Assembly: GCF_004664715.2 (NCBI RefSeq)
Contig: NC_051069.1
Coordinates: forward strand, 1,988,001 to 2,052,000
Length of the DNA: 64,000 nucleotides
Source: Peromyscus leucopus
Lineage: Eukaryota; Chordata; Mammalia; Rodentia; Cricetidae
Reading direction: 5' to 3'
Positions 1 through 11,477 of the stretch are shown here, in pieces; position 1 is the first letter of the stretch, and every line of letters starts with the position of its first letter. Below the pieces are notes generated by a model, which was given only the letters and a program-made list of their open reading frames with translations, ran no database searches and was not told where the DNA came from. Both the position numbers and the translations under genes were made by a program.

Positions 1-18
1 CATTCATCAGACCTCCTT

Positions 19-118
19 TTTTGAGATAAGGTTTCTCTGTGTAGCTTAGGCGGTCCTCGAACTCATGATCTTCATGCTTCGGCCTCTGGAGTGCTAGGCA
101 TGCACCATCACGTCTAAC
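19..118 (-). mobile_element. Old B1 SINE, antisense
   Basis: ttttgagataaggtttctct to gagtgctaggcatgcaccat is a diverged antisense B1. Confidence 0.75.
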
Positions 119-175
119 AGACCCTTCTTCTTACATGAAATTAATTCCAGGATTTCTTTATTGAACGATTATTCA

Positions 176-217
176 TGTATGTATATATGTATATATGTAT
201 GTATGTATGTATGTGTC
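176..217 (+). repeat. (ATGT)n / (AT) microsatellite
   Basis: Tetranucleotide ATGT and ATAT units in tandem. Confidence 0.9.
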
Positions 218-1282
218 AGGAAGAACTGCCCCTAACTTCAGGTAGGTCCCTTTTAGGTATTAAAAGTTCAAGGTTGTAACTGATGGTGTACTTCTAAACA
301 GATAGAATCTAGACCCTACACCTACACCTTCTGAATGTTTTTAGTTATATTCGCCCATATGTTACTCCTTCTTACTGACATTATCACATATGCAAAACAG
401 TGGAGATTGGAAAAAGTGATCTTCAGAGTTACTGTCAACCTGATATCATGGAGTAAGTTTTAATGATTATATATACACTGTTTTCTAGAAAATGCTGCCT
501 GCCACCGTTGGGTGTGGATACATGAAGGAATGGAGATAGTGAAGATACAGCCAGCCCTTTTAGATAAATTCCATTTAAGGAAAAACATTGGTCTGAGCCC
601 ATTTGTCATAAATTACTTGTTTTCAAAGACTGTATTTTCATCTTGTATATGATTTTTACTTGCCTTGTTTCTTAGGCTCTACTTCAAAGGTTTGGCATTT
701 TTACCAGCAACTATACATTAGAATGTGTGAAGGAAGCTAAAACTATTAACAACTAAAATAAGAAATGATAAATCTAAGATACTTGAGCACAAAAGGGGAA
801 CAGCAGGTGTGTTAAGGCCTCAGAGTAAAGTGTCATGTTTAAGCTTGCAGATTCTGGGTGCTAAGAGGGTGCATCTCAGCACCTGTTTTCAAATTGATCA
901 TTTCATCGGCAGTTAAAATGGTCCCTAGAAGAACAGCTTGAATTTTGCTAACCGGTTATGAAGAAGTGAGATGGATGGTGAGAGAGGAACCCCAAACACC
1001 CAATGTTGCAGTTCCATGTTGAGTATCTGGGGCTCTTGATGGAATGAATCATCTGGGTTCCAATCATCTGGGTTAGTCTGTGAAGGAGTATGCATGTTAA
1101 TGAATTTGAAGATTATTTTGATTAACCTATGCCTACAACATTCCAGGGCTTTTCTATCCCAGAGTTCCAAACTTCCACATTCTTTCTACAAACCAGTTCA
1201 GTCTAAGAGCTACCTAGTCAGGTCAGTCATAGCAAAGGCTCCATTCCTGAGTACCAGTTTTCTGGCATCGTTCCTTTTCTCA

Positions 1283-1510
1283 CTGCTGTAACAAAATACC
1301 TGAGAAAAGCAGCTGAAGGTAGGGTTTATTTCTGCTCACAGTGTGAGGGGACAGTCCATTAATTCAGGGAGGACATGGGAGCTGGAGCCTGAAGTAGCTA
1401 GTCACATTGCATTCATAGTCAGGAGGCAGAGGCAGATGACTGCTCAATTGGATTTCTCCTTTTTATGTAGTCCAAACCCACATCCAGAGTGGGAGGAGCA
1501 CTTACCATGG
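1283..1510 (+). mobile_element. Rodent interspersed repeat, family uncertain
   Basis: gtttatttctgctcacagtg, cagtccatta and gtcacattgcattcatagtc are phrases repeated across rodent genomes. A relative lies at about 57205-57440. Confidence 0.5.
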
Positions 1511-2724
1511 CCTGGATTACTTTGTGGATATATGAGCCTTGAATTGACTCTGAAAGACAGATTCAAATGTGTAACCACATTTGGGTTCCGGTTTTGTGGA
1601 AGACGCTATAAATGCCAAGACTGTACAGAGTACATCAGCCTTCTGGTAGCTCGGTATATGATAAGAAGGCAGACATAAAGAGTAATTGTAGTCCTAATGT
1701 GCTAAGGAAGTAATCCCCCCCCCAAAAAAAAAGGCAGGGGTGAGTAACTGGGAATGGGATCTCAGGGGAAGGCTTTGGAGATGAGACACACTGATTCAGG
1801 TCAGAAGACTGAGTGAGATAAGGCTTCTGGACAAAGGGTACATTTGAAGAAAGATCGGAGATAGTTTATTTTGATCACCTCCAAGTTTGGTTGAAATGGA
1901 GTGGAGAAGGGGAAAGAAAGGGTCGTAAGCAAGCAGTAAATTTGATGGGTTTGGTTAGTCTGTGAATGAGCATGCGTGCTAGTGAATTTGAAGATTTTTT
2001 GAAAATCTGTGGTTCTCAGCTCTTTCTCTGCCTGTAGGGTATTTATGCCAACAAAAACCAGTCATTATTAATGATTGCTAGAGAGATGGGTGAGAGAAAC
2101 AATGTCAAGTAGTGTTCGCAAGGTGAGCCAGGGTGTCTAGAGGTCAAAACTGTTTCCCTAATAACGCAAAAATGCTATTTGCCTTTTGGAAGTCAGCAGA
2201 GATTTCTAGACTCTGATGGATGGATGATGATTGAGGTTAAAAAGGAGAACAGAAGGGCATCCACTGTACACAACACACAGACATAGGGCCAGCGGTTGGG
2301 TGTTTTTCTCTACCGCTCCCAGTGTCTTGTTTGGGTTTTTGGAGACAGGTCTCAGTTGAATTTGCTCTTTTAGTTAGACCGCCTGACCAGTGAGCCCTGG
2401 CTTTGTCCGTTCTACTTCACCGCCCTTCAGTGCTGAGGGACGGAAGTATGGCTGGCACCACAGCCCAGTTTCTACATGGCTGCTGGGGATCTAAGCTCAG
2501 GTGCACTTTCTCCACTGAGCCATTGTCCCAGCTGCAAGTTTCTGTATTTTTTCCAGTTTCTCTTCGTGGTTAGCATTATATTATACAAAATGATGGGTTT
2601 CACTATGACATTTTCATACATATATAATATACTTTGATCATATTCATCTTATTACATGATGCTGATTATATAGAAAGTAATGGATTTCATTATAATATTT
2701 GGGTTTCGTTTGTTTGTTTGTTTT

Positions 2725-2934
2725 TGAGATAGTGTCTTATATATCACAGGTTGGGCTCCAGCTTGCTGTGTAGCCTGAGGATGATTTTTGAACTTCTGGT
2801 TCTCCTGCCTCAACCTCCCAAGTACTGGAATTACAAGCACGTGCCACCACTCCCAGTGTATGTGGTTCTGGGGTTAACCAGGGCTTCATGTATGTTAGAC
2901 AGGCGCCTGTTAACTGAGCTACATCTCCAGCCCT
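2725..2934 (-). mobile_element. Composite SINE: B1-like part plus ID-like part (B4/RSINE class), antisense
   Basis: An antisense B1-like segment ends at accactcccagtg and is followed by an antisense ID-like segment, actgagctacatctccagcc. Confidence 0.65.
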
Positions 2935-2949
2935 CATTATAGCATTTTC

Positions 2950-3015
2950 TTTTTTTTTCCTTTTATTTTATTTTACAATACTATTCAGTTCTACATATCA
3001 GCCACGAATTCCCTT
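2950..3015 (-). mobile_element. Very short 5'-truncated L1 3' end
   Basis: Starts with a T run and contains cagttctacatatcagccac, as in rodent L1 3' UTRs. A 14-bp direct repeat, attatagcattttc, flanks it at 2936-2949 and 3016-3029. Confidence 0.65.
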
Positions 3016-3089
3016 ATTATAGCATTTTCAAACATGTTTGTAGTGTGCTCTGATCATCTTCACCTGACTCCAGGGGCTAGTTTCTTCTT

Positions 3090-3205
3090 TAGTGTGTATG
3101 GGTGTTTTGCCTGCATGTGTATCTGTGTATCACATGCATGTCTGGTGCCCAGGTCCTCTGGAAGAGAAACCAGTGCTCTTAACCACTGAGCCATCTCTCT
3201 CTAGA
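3090..3205 (-). mobile_element. B3 SINE, antisense, internally deleted
   Basis: gtatgggtgttttgcctgca and cttaaccactgagccatctc are the two ends. Part of the middle is missing. Confidence 0.75.
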
Positions 3206-3280
3206 CCGGAGGATAAGTTTCTTAGTTTATAAAGAGCACCTATAAATAAGCAAGAAAAAAATCAATAGCAAAAAACTCCA

Positions 3281-3425
3281 CCAAGTGGTGGTGGCGCACA
3301 CCTTTAATCCCAGCACTTGGGAGGCAGAGGCCGGTGAATCTCTGAGTTCGAGGCCAGCCTGGTCTACAGAATGAGTTTCAGGACAGCCAAGGCTACACAG
3401 AGAAACCCTGTGTAAAAAAAAAAAA
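3281..3425 (+). mobile_element. B1 SINE
   Basis: Sense B1 from gtggtggcgcacacctttaa to an A tail. Confidence 0.9.
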
Positions 3426-4061
3426 GGAGGGAGGGAAAGAAACTTAAAGTTTAGATGGCCATTTCCTGTTTTATCACCTTGAAGTAAAGTTCTATGTCTA
3501 TGAGCATCTTTCCAGACTGTTTGCTGTGGTTCTCCCTACTTTTCGATGACATCTCATCTCTTCTCCCAGGTGCTTTCCCCAAATCCTTCACTAATTTTTT
3601 TCATGCTATCTTTTCCTAAAGTAAGCACAAAACTCTTTTGAGGTTTTCCAAGTGTGTTTATTGCTTATAAAAAAGGAAAAACAGATGGTGAGCCAAAGGT
3701 TTTATCTTAGCCTCTGCCTACTCTGTTTTAAATATAGATCTTGTAAGGAGAAATTTAAAACTTTACACAGTAGTGGAATCTTATCTACATAAAAGATTTG
3801 AGGAACAGTTCTGGGGCTTACTTTCCCAGTTCCTCCCAAGAATTAGAAGTAATGTGTCTCTGGACTTGTGAGTAAAGTAGATGAGAACAGTGTGATCCCC
3901 TGTGGGTGGATGCCTGGTTCTGGTAGTATTCCTTCAATGAAAAAGCCTTCCTTTTTCCTTTCCAATCTTGCCTATGGAGGTCCAGGTAAAGGACATTGGA
4001 TTTTTTAATACATGTCTTACCAACAAACTAGTTTGACTATAGCAACTTTTTGTTTCTACTT

Positions 4062-4200
4062 TGGTTTGTTTGTTTGCTTGCTTGTTTTGAAACAGGGCGT
4101 TGCTATTTAGTCACTGCTTTTGAACTCTCAGTCCTCTGGGTTCAGCCTGTGGAGTGCTAGAGTGCTAGAGTTACAGGTGTCCAGCAACATTCCTGGCTTA
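4062..4200 (-). mobile_element. Old B1-like SINE, antisense
   Basis: gttttgaaacagggcgttgc to gagttacaggtgtccagc. It carries a small tandem gagtgcta duplication. Confidence 0.65.
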
Positions 4201-4284
4201 AGGTGAACTTTGATACTGTTCCCCCATTATTCTCCACTTTTTAAAAAAATAAGATACTTCCATGTATCTTTTTTGGGGAGAGGG

Positions 4285-4456
4285 GCTGTTTTCCATGCAT
4301 GTATGCATGTGTATCACATGTATGCCTGGTGCTGATGGAGGCCAGAGAGGGAACAGTCTTTGGAACTGGAATTACATATGATTGTGAGCCGAGATGTGAG
4401 TGCTGGGAATGGAACTCTGGTAAGTGCTCTTAACCTTTGAGCCACCTCTTCGGCCA
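4285..4456 (-). mobile_element. B3 SINE, antisense
   Basis: catgcctggtgctgatggag-type centre and cttaacctttgagccacctc end. Confidence 0.8.
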
Positions 4457-4489
4457 CTTATTCTCTACTTTTACTTTTTAAATTATTTT

Positions 4490-4697
4490 TATTTTATTTG
4501 TATGATTGTTTTGTCTGTATGTATGTCTGTGTGTGCCTGTACCTTTGAAGGCCAGAGGAGGCCAGGAGGCATCAGATCCACTGGGAATAGAGTTAATAGG
4601 CAGTTGTAAACTGCCATGTGGGTGCTGGAAATTGAGCTTGGGTACTCTGAAGGGGCAGCCAGTGATCTGGAGCCACTGAACTATCTTTCCAGTCCCT
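4490..4697 (-). mobile_element. B3 SINE, antisense
   Basis: A second B3 in the same orientation, ending gccactgaactatctttcca. Confidence 0.8.
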
Positions 4698-5944
4698 TGT
4701 TCTCCAACTTTTAATTAATTAAGTTGCTTTGTCTTTAGTTCAGTTTTGTGACAGGTCTCAAATTCACTATTCTCTGTCATTCTCCTGGGAGTGGGACTAC
4801 AGATCTGGACCACTATGCACTGCTTGTTTTGAATGTTTTGTTTTTGTTGTGTTAGGGATCTGATGACATAAAACAAAAACCCATCTCTTATCTTCTGGTG
4901 AGTTTGATGGCAGCTTGTGCTTTGTTGAGAGAGCCTGTCTGAAAAGATCAGATCAAGCGAAACAAACAAGCGGTGTTGCTCCACTGTTTTGGAGCCAAAA
5001 AATGAGTGGCACTGTCTGGGAACATAAATTTAGGTTACCCCAAATCCCATGTTCTGATGTGGTAACAGTTTCATGAAAACGTTAGAGTAACAGAACAAAG
5101 ACTATTTCACATACATTGGTGGAAACATCAGATAGGTGAGTTACAGCAGAATGAGGGGGTGAGGGGAATCAAAAGAACCTCAGCTATGGGTCTCAGATGC
5201 TATCTGCTGACTTTCTTAGGTTTTAGGTTAGTGGAAGCCAGTGGTCTGCTCCATTAATACATCCCAAAGATGTTAGGTCAGACACAGAGGTGAGTTATTA
5301 AGAGAACTAAAGATAGTCCAAGATAAATTATAATTAGACTCTGGACCTACAGTGTTCCAATCTTTCTACAATCACTGAAATTCTATCACTTAATCAGACT
5401 TTGTAGAATATTTAATATAGATGCAACTTCTTTTTGGGAACTCAATTTAGTATGCTAAGCAAGCACTCTACCTATACACCCTACCTTCACCTGTTTTACA
5501 GCAGACTGCATGCACCCCAGGATAGTATGAATGTACCCTAAAATAGAACCATTAACTTACTTTAAACATTCTGAAATCATGTGTGTGTATGACAGTGTCA
5601 TGTCATAATGTGGCAGATTGAACACATCTGATTCTGACAGACATTTCACTGACTGAACATCTTTTATTCATTCTTTCCTCTCTTTTTCTTTTGAGGTTCG
5701 TACTGTCACAATGAAAGAGGAACTTACTTTGTTGTGAGTCTCAAGTCACAATACGAGTCATCTACTTACTTTGGACAAACATTTCAAAGCCTTAATTTAG
5801 TATTTGAATTAATTATGTCTTGTGACTTGTTTCACAGTCAACAGTTAAGGTGACCAGTAAGTTGAATGGCAGTTAGTAGATAATTTAATAAACAGACTGG
5901 ACAAGCACAATTTTATTATCTCTTCTAGTGTCTCTTCTTTAAAA

Positions 5945-6270
5945 AGCCATTGGAGCTAGGCATCCCAACACTTGAGAAGCTGAGGCATAAGGGCCACCAG
6001 GAGTGCTGTGTAACCATGAGGATCTGAATTCAGATCCCAGCATCCTCTAACAAACCAGGTGTGGTCTTGGAAACACCTGTAATCCCTGCACTGTGGAGGG
6101 ACAGGCACAAGATCACTGGGGCTTACTGATGCCAGCCAACTAGAAAATACACACGCTCCAGGTTCAGGGAACAACCCTTCCTCAGAGGAATAAAGAGAAA
6201 AGTGACAGAGGGGAGGATACCCGGTGCCCTCCTCTGGCCTCTGTTCATGCAGGGACGGACATGGACACAC
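5945..6270 (+). mobile_element. B4-type composite SINE
   Basis: gaggatctgaattcagatcc, cctgtaatccctgcactgtg and cctcctctggcctctg occur in B4 order. Confidence 0.6.
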
Positions 6271-6371
6271 CTATTAGGAAAGTTGTTTGGACTTGATTGT
6301 ATGTTTCTTCAATACTTATAGACATTGTATTAAGAATTTAACAATTATCTACAATAACTGATCAAAAACCT

Positions 6372-6540
6372 TTTTCTTTCTTTCTTTCTTTTTTTGGTGA
6401 TGCTGTTGTTTGTTTTCTGAGACAAGGTCAAGGTCTAACTATATAACTCTTGCCAATCTGGAACTCACTGTATGAATCAATGTGCCTCAAACTCCCAGTG
6501 ATCTTTCTGCTTCTGCCTCCTGAGTTTGAGGATTAAAGAC
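6372..6540 (-). mobile_element. Old B1 SINE, antisense, with T-rich tail
   Basis: (TTTC)n tail then tctgagacaaggtcaaggtc and a diverged B1 body. Confidence 0.7.
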
Positions 6541-6727
6541 TTATATTAGTATCTTCAAGATAAGCGGCTCCTTATTCCTTAGTAATGTGGAGTCCTTTGC
6601 ATTTACTACTTCCCCATCCATCCCCTTAAAATCTTAGCCTATTACTTTTAGCATATTTTACATTCCTGTTTAAAATTTCACTAATGTTTTAAACACAAGA
6701 TTTTATTGTTTTTATTTTTGGCCTCTC

Positions 6728-6901
6728 CCTTTTTTTTTTCTTTTTTCTTTTTTTTTTCTCGAGACAGGGTTTCTCTGTGTAGCTTTGGTGCCTTTCCTAG
6801 AACTCACTCTGTAGTCCAGGCTGGCCTTGAACTCACAGAGATCTGCCTGCCTCTGCCTCCCGAGTGCTGGAATTAAAGGCGTGCGCCACCACTGCCCTGC
6901 G
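6728..6901 (-). mobile_element. B1 SINE, antisense
   Basis: gagacagggtttctctgtgt to ggcgtgcgccaccactgccc, well preserved, with the cricetid-type gcctttcctagaactc segment. Confidence 0.93.
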
Positions 6902-7244
6902 TTTTTGGCCTCTCTTGAGGCTACTTCTAGTATCAATATAGAGGTGATTTTTCTCATTTTATATGCTTAGAACAGGACATGGTAGGCAGTCTCCTCTTGG
7001 AAAGTTTCAGACTATGTTCTGAAATTATGTAGACCCCTAGGATTATAGACTGTATATGCCAAATTCACACACTCTTCGGTGTCTTCATCTTGTTCTTATC
7101 CTCTGGTCTTGGTGGCTAACCCTGGGACCTTGTGCATAGTGAATGCACCTCCACCATTGAGCTACAGCCCCATTCTTTGGCTTTTTAATTTTACAACATT
7201 GCTAAAACTAAAAGAAGGGTTTATTTTTTTCTTCTTTTTACATT

Positions 7245-7425
7245 TATTTATCTTCTTTTTTACATTTATTTATGTATCAGGAGGATACACCACAGTCTAT
7301 GTGTAGAGGTCAGAGGACAACCTGTTTCTCCCTCCATTATGTGGATTCAGAGGAGGGACCTCAAATTGTCAGGTCATTGGGCTTAGTGGGAAGTTCCTTT
7401 ACCTGCTGGACCATCTTGCATGCCC
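7245..7425 (-). mobile_element. B3 SINE, antisense
   Basis: gtgtagaggtcagaggacaa, gtcaggtcattgggcttag and acctgctggaccatcttg. A 21-22-bp tandem duplication, cttctttttacatttattta, lies at its T-rich edge (7231-7272). Confidence 0.75.
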
Positions 7426-7444
7426 CTTGAGAAAGGATAATTTT

Positions 7445-7643
7445 TGTTTGTTTGTTTGTTTGTTTGTTTTTCCAGACAGGGTTTCTCTGTGTTGTTTTGG
7501 TGCCTGTCTTGGAACTCACTCTGTAGACCAGGCTGGCCTAGAACTCACAGAGATCCCCCTGGTGCTGCCACCCCCCCCACCAGTGCTGGGATTAAAGGCA
7601 TGCTCCACCACCACCACCACCACCACCACCACCACCACCCGGC
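7445..7643 (-). mobile_element. B1 SINE, antisense, with (CAC)n expansion
   Basis: (TTTG)n tail, B1 body, then a CAC repeat at 7606-7639 where a normal B1 reads ccaccaccgcccggc. Confidence 0.92.
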
Positions 7644-7745
7644 AAGGATAAATTATTTGTTCAGGAAATCTTCTGGTGAATTTGTCACATTGAATCTGTC
7701 TTAAATAAGAGAACACATAATTCTTTTAAAAGAAAACATCATTTA

Positions 7746-7920
7746 AGTTGGCAAGAAGACTCAACAGGTAAAGGTGCTTGCCACCAAGCCTGACAATCTG
7801 AGTTTGATTCCTAGGACCCACATGGTGAAAGGAGAGAATATTGTCTTATGACCTCCACAAGTGTGCCCAGTCACATGTGTGCCCATGCAGGTACAAACAC
7901 AAAATAAATAAATATGAAAA
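7746..7920 (+). mobile_element. B3 SINE
   Basis: aggtgcttgccaccaagcct to ataaataaatatgaaaa. Confidence 0.8.
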
Positions 7921-7939
7921 AATGTAGAAACAATAAAAA

Positions 7940-8095
7940 TGACAGGGATGGTGGCATATACCTTTAATCTTAGCATGCAAGGAGGCAGGTGGATCTCTGT
8001 GAGTTTGAGGCCAGCCTGGTCTATATAGTGGGCTCCAGGCCAGCTAAGGCTATATAGTGAGGCCCTGTCTCTAAAAAAAAAAAAAAAAAAAATAG
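7940..8095 (+). mobile_element. B1 SINE
   Basis: Sense B1 with a 20-nt A tail. Confidence 0.85.
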
Positions 8096-8297
8096 TAATA
8101 ATTTTAAAAACATTGATATGTATGAATGGCCCTTTCAGATTGCTGTGAAATTGAAAGTTCCATCTTTAGAATACAAGTGTAGCTAGATATCAGCACATCA
8201 AAAATGATACTGAAACACCTTGATAAATACTGTATAACAATAGCTAGAATAGTCTAAAGCAAAAATTAGTAAATTGTCCTGTAAAGAATTACTTAGT

Positions 8298-8534
8298 GGA
8301 ACTGGAGAGATGGCTCAGGGGTTAAGAGCACTGGCTGTTCTTCCAAAGGACCTGGTTCAATTCCCGGCACTCACATGGCAACTTATAACCACCATCTGTA
8401 ACTCCAGCTCCAAAGGATCTGATGCCCTCTTCTGGCCTCCTCTGGCTTCTGTGGGCACCAGGCATACAAATGGTGCACAGACATACATGTAAGCAAAATA
8501 CTGGTACATATAAAATAAAAAAATAAAAAATTTA
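8298..8534 (+). mobile_element. B3 SINE
   Basis: ggaactggagagatggctca to a tail of ataaaataaaaaaataaa. Confidence 0.88.
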
Positions 8535-8754
8535 AAACTGGTTGTTAATCATTTTAGGCTTTGTGTTTCATGAGTCTCTGTTAGAGAAATTAAACTTTGC
8601 TGCTGTAGTAAAAAAAAAAAAATGTAGAATATATTGAAATGTAGCCAAAGAATACATAAACAATGTGAGTAAGAAACCCAACTTTTTCTTAGAAAAACAG
8701 ACAGCAAACTATAATTTGCAAGTGATCTTCAGTTTTAAAATTATATGTAGGAAG

Positions 8755-8968
8755 TGGGCTGCAGAGCTGGCTCAGCAGTTCAGAACACATACAGCTCTTG
8801 TAGAGGACCCAGGTTTGATTTTCCACACCCAAGTTGGGGCTCACAGCTGTCTATAACACCAGCTCCATGGGATCTAGCACCCTTTTCTGGCCTCTGAGTA
8901 CGAGTACACACATGGCACATTCTCATATAGATACATACATATAAGTAAAAAAATAATCTTTTTTTTTA
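8755..8968 (+). mobile_element. B3/B2-family SINE, diverged
   Basis: gcagagctggctcagcagtt to agtaaaaaaataatc. Confidence 0.75.
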
Positions 8969-8976
8969 AACCCACA

Positions 8977-9060
8977 TTTTTTTTTTTTTGAAGAATGGTT
9001 TATTGAGTAACTGCAATAGGGCATTGGACTAGACAGTAACTAGAGTGCTGCCTGCAGCCA
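8977..9060 (-). pseudogene. Possible truncated retrocopy of an mRNA 3' end
   Basis: A T run (8977-8989) is followed at 8999-9004 by TTTATT. On the - strand this reads AATAAA about 10-15 nt before a poly(A) tail. No clear target duplication was found, so this is only a candidate. Confidence 0.35.
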
Positions 9061-9504
9061 AAATTATTCTTTAGAATATGTTGTTACAGAGAATAAAAAA
9101 TCATTTAGAATAATATGATGAGCATGCTTCTATGGCGTATCTTGTTTTTCATTGAGTGATAAATCCAAAAGACAACTGGACCCTAAGCATCAGCTATCAT
9201 AGGTGCTCTCAGAGGAGCTAACACTGCTATGTTTTGCAGCAATCATTTTGAAAACATGTTTTCTCATTGATTAAAAACATTTTAATATGTCATTAACACA
9301 TTTGATAGCATAAACTTAGAATACCTTCTTTAACAATTAGAGAGCTATTGGAGAAATTGATGATTTAAACAGTTTCCTTGGTTGAACAGAAAATAATGAC
9401 TAATACATTTTTTGAATAATACATTTTTAATTATGTTCTCCCTTCATTGTTATAGTAATTATTTGAAATTTCCATCCTGAATATTTTAAGATTTTCAAAA
9501 GAAT

Positions 9505-9675
9505 TGTGTGTGTGTGAGTGTTTGTCTGCATGTGCGCATGTGCACCCTGTGTGTGCCTGGTGCCTTCAGAGTCCAAAAGGAGGTGTCTAATCTCCTAGAA
9601 TTGGGGTTACAAACAACTGTAAGCCACCATAAATGTGCTAGTGCTCCTAACTGCTGAGGCATCTCTCTAGTCCCC
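9505..9675 (-). mobile_element. B3 SINE, antisense
   Basis: gtgtgcctggtgccttcaga and ctaactgctgaggcatctct. Confidence 0.75.
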
Positions 9676-9949
9676 CAAATAGTTATTTTTCCTCTATTCT
9701 GTGAATATAACAGTATGGTTGTAGATGTCAGTTAAAATATTTAGTCATTGGCATGATATATGTAACCCATCTGACAACTCAATTGAAATTTTATTTTAGG
9801 ACAGCTAGTTAGGTCAGTAGATAAAAGCACTTGGTATACAATCCTAGCAACCTGAGTTTGCAGTGCCCCAGAAGCTCTTACAGTCTCTCTACTGGAACTC
9901 TTTCTTAACCTCTAGGAGTAACCATAATCTTGGTTTGTGTTGTTAGGTT

Positions 9950-10165
9950 TTGTTTTTTCATTTTCTGAAATGAGGTCTTATGACTAATGTAGCATAGGTT
10001 GTCCTCAAAGATGGCCTTGAACTCTTGATCTTCTTGCCCCCATTTCCCAAGTGCTGGGATTACAGGTGTGTACTACTATGCCTGGCTATTGTTTGTTTTG
10101 ACAAAGTCTCCCTACATAGTCCAAGATGTCAGCCTTCTGAGTGTTGGAATTACAGGTTTATATTT
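9950..10165 (-). mobile_element. Two old B1-like segments, antisense
   Basis: tgggattacaggtgtgtact at about 10060 and ttggaattacaggtttat at about 10145 mark two tails. Confidence 0.65.
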
Positions 10166-10264
10166 CCTTACCTTTTTTTAATATATAGTTTTGTCACCTA
10201 CATATATACCTCTAAATAATATAGCTTATTTTTACCATATATATACATATATGTGTATATATAT

Positions 10265-10408
10265 TTCAAGACAGGGTTTCTCTGTGTAGCTTTGGAGCCT
10301 GTCCTGGAACTCACTCTGTAGACCAGGTTGGTCTCGAACTCACAGAGATCTGCCTGCCTCTGCCTCCTGAGTGCTGAGATTTAAGGAATGCACCACCACA
10401 ACCTGACA
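10265..10408 (-). mobile_element. B1 SINE, antisense
   Basis: tcaagacagggtttctctgt to gaatgcaccaccacaacctg. A (TA)-rich run (10236-10265) precedes it. Confidence 0.9.
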
Positions 10409-10782
10409 AAATTTATATTTAAATGAAGTCATACAGATAAATTCTTTAGTGTTTAGTTAGTACTTTAATACTGTATTTATTTGAACCATTCAAAACATAC
10501 CCAGGTAGATTGAAATAATAGATATAAAGCTTTGTTCCATCCTGCCTTCCAGAAAATGATTCCATTGATGACTTGTTACATGCTTGGTGCCTCTTCCTGC
10601 TCTTTAACTGAATTGTCTACCATTCTGGACTCTGTGACAGGGGTCTCATAGCAATCATGTTAGATGGTAAAAGGACATGGCTTTTCAGACCTCTCAACAT
10701 CTCTATACAATCCACCATCACCTTATAATTGTTGCAGTGACAGGACTGTCTTCATTATACTTCTTTTGTGGGGGGGGGGGCG

Positions 10783-10925
10783 GTTCAAGACAGGGTTTCT
10801 CTGTGTAGTTTTGGTGCCTGTCCTGGATCTTGTTCTGTAGACCAGGCTGGCCTCAAACTCATAGAGATCCTCCTGGCGCTACCTTCCTAGTGCTGGGATT
10901 AAAGGCATGTGCCACCACCACCCAG
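10783..10925 (-). mobile_element. B1 SINE, antisense
   Basis: tcaagacagggtttctctgt to catgtgccaccaccacccag. A G run lies just before it. Confidence 0.9.
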
Positions 10926-10967
10926 CTATACTTTATTTTTTATTTTATTTGCCTTTTAACATTTTTT

Positions 10968-11271
10968 AAAAAATATTATTTGTGCATGAGATGTGAGTAA
11001 AGATTCGTGTGTGTCTTGGTGTGCAGATGTATCACAATGTGTGTGAAAGCTAGAGGACAACTATAGGAGTCCATTCTATCCTCTCATCCTGAGTTCCTAG
11101 GATCAAACTCAGGTCATCAAGCTCACTTATCAAGACTTTGGCCTGCTGAACTATTTTGTTCACCCTTATTTGCATTTTTTGAGAAAGAGTCACACTCTAT
11201 AGCTGACTTAAAGCTCATGGCCATCCTTCTACTGAGTACTGGGAATATAGGCATGAGCCACATGCCTGGAT
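10968..11271 (-). mobile_element. B3 SINE then B1 relic, antisense
   Basis: The B3-like part runs to about 11166 (gcctgctgaactattttgtt). A B1 relic follows, with ctgggaatataggcatgagc. It ends about 150 nt before the MINDY2 exon at 11420. Confidence 0.65.
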
Positions 11272-11419
11272 GACTTTGTTATATAAGCATGAATGTTAAT
11301 GTATTTATATAGTAAGTGTTTGTGTGTATCTGCATGCACATGTGTGCTTGTTTTTGACTTACAGGAAATAATTCAGTGATCAAAAACATTTTTTATGAAA
11401 TAATACTTTTTTTTTTCAG

Positions 11420-11477
11420 GTGAAACTTCCACCAATGATGGAAATCATAACTGCGGAGCAGCTGATGGAATATTTAG
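11420..11477 (+). CDS. Mindy2: MINDY2 exon (probably exon 2): start of catalytic core after the Cys loop
   Basis: 58 nt, encoding [19 protein letters not shown] plus the first base of a Gly codon. The acceptor is a T-rich tract followed by cag at 11417-11419. The donor is TTTAG|gtcagt, which has C at intron position 3 and is weaker than consensus. The exon starts in phase 0 and ends in phase 1; the next exon supplies GG. By family knowledge this segment directly follows the helix that carries the nucleophilic Cys, which is not in the window. Confidence 0.95.

Larger units (their letters stand above)
1..11419 (+). other. MINDY2 intron 1 (3' part): SINE-rich, no gene
   Basis: Sequence upstream of the first exon in the window. 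It holds the SINEs, the L1 fragment and the microsatellites listed separately. Stretches without an obvious repeat are about 215-1280, 1520-2650, 3430-4050, 4845-5940, 8975-9490 and 9690-9940. I see no exon, RNA gene or CpG island in them. Confidence 0.8.

Noticed and set aside
1343..1678. 111-residue open frame with several Cys residues that looks vaguely zinc-finger-like
   Set aside because: About half lies in a common rodent repeat, the Cys spacing fits no known finger, and there is no splice or promoter context.
7427..7716. Poly-His / poly-Val open frames
   Set aside because: They are translations of the (CAC)n expansion inside an antisense B1. The same applies at 14368-14801.
8298..8370. 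tRNA genes (A/B-box-like motifs)
   Set aside because: B2, B3, ID and B4 SINEs are tRNA-derived and keep such boxes; no copy folds as an intact tRNA gene by eye.
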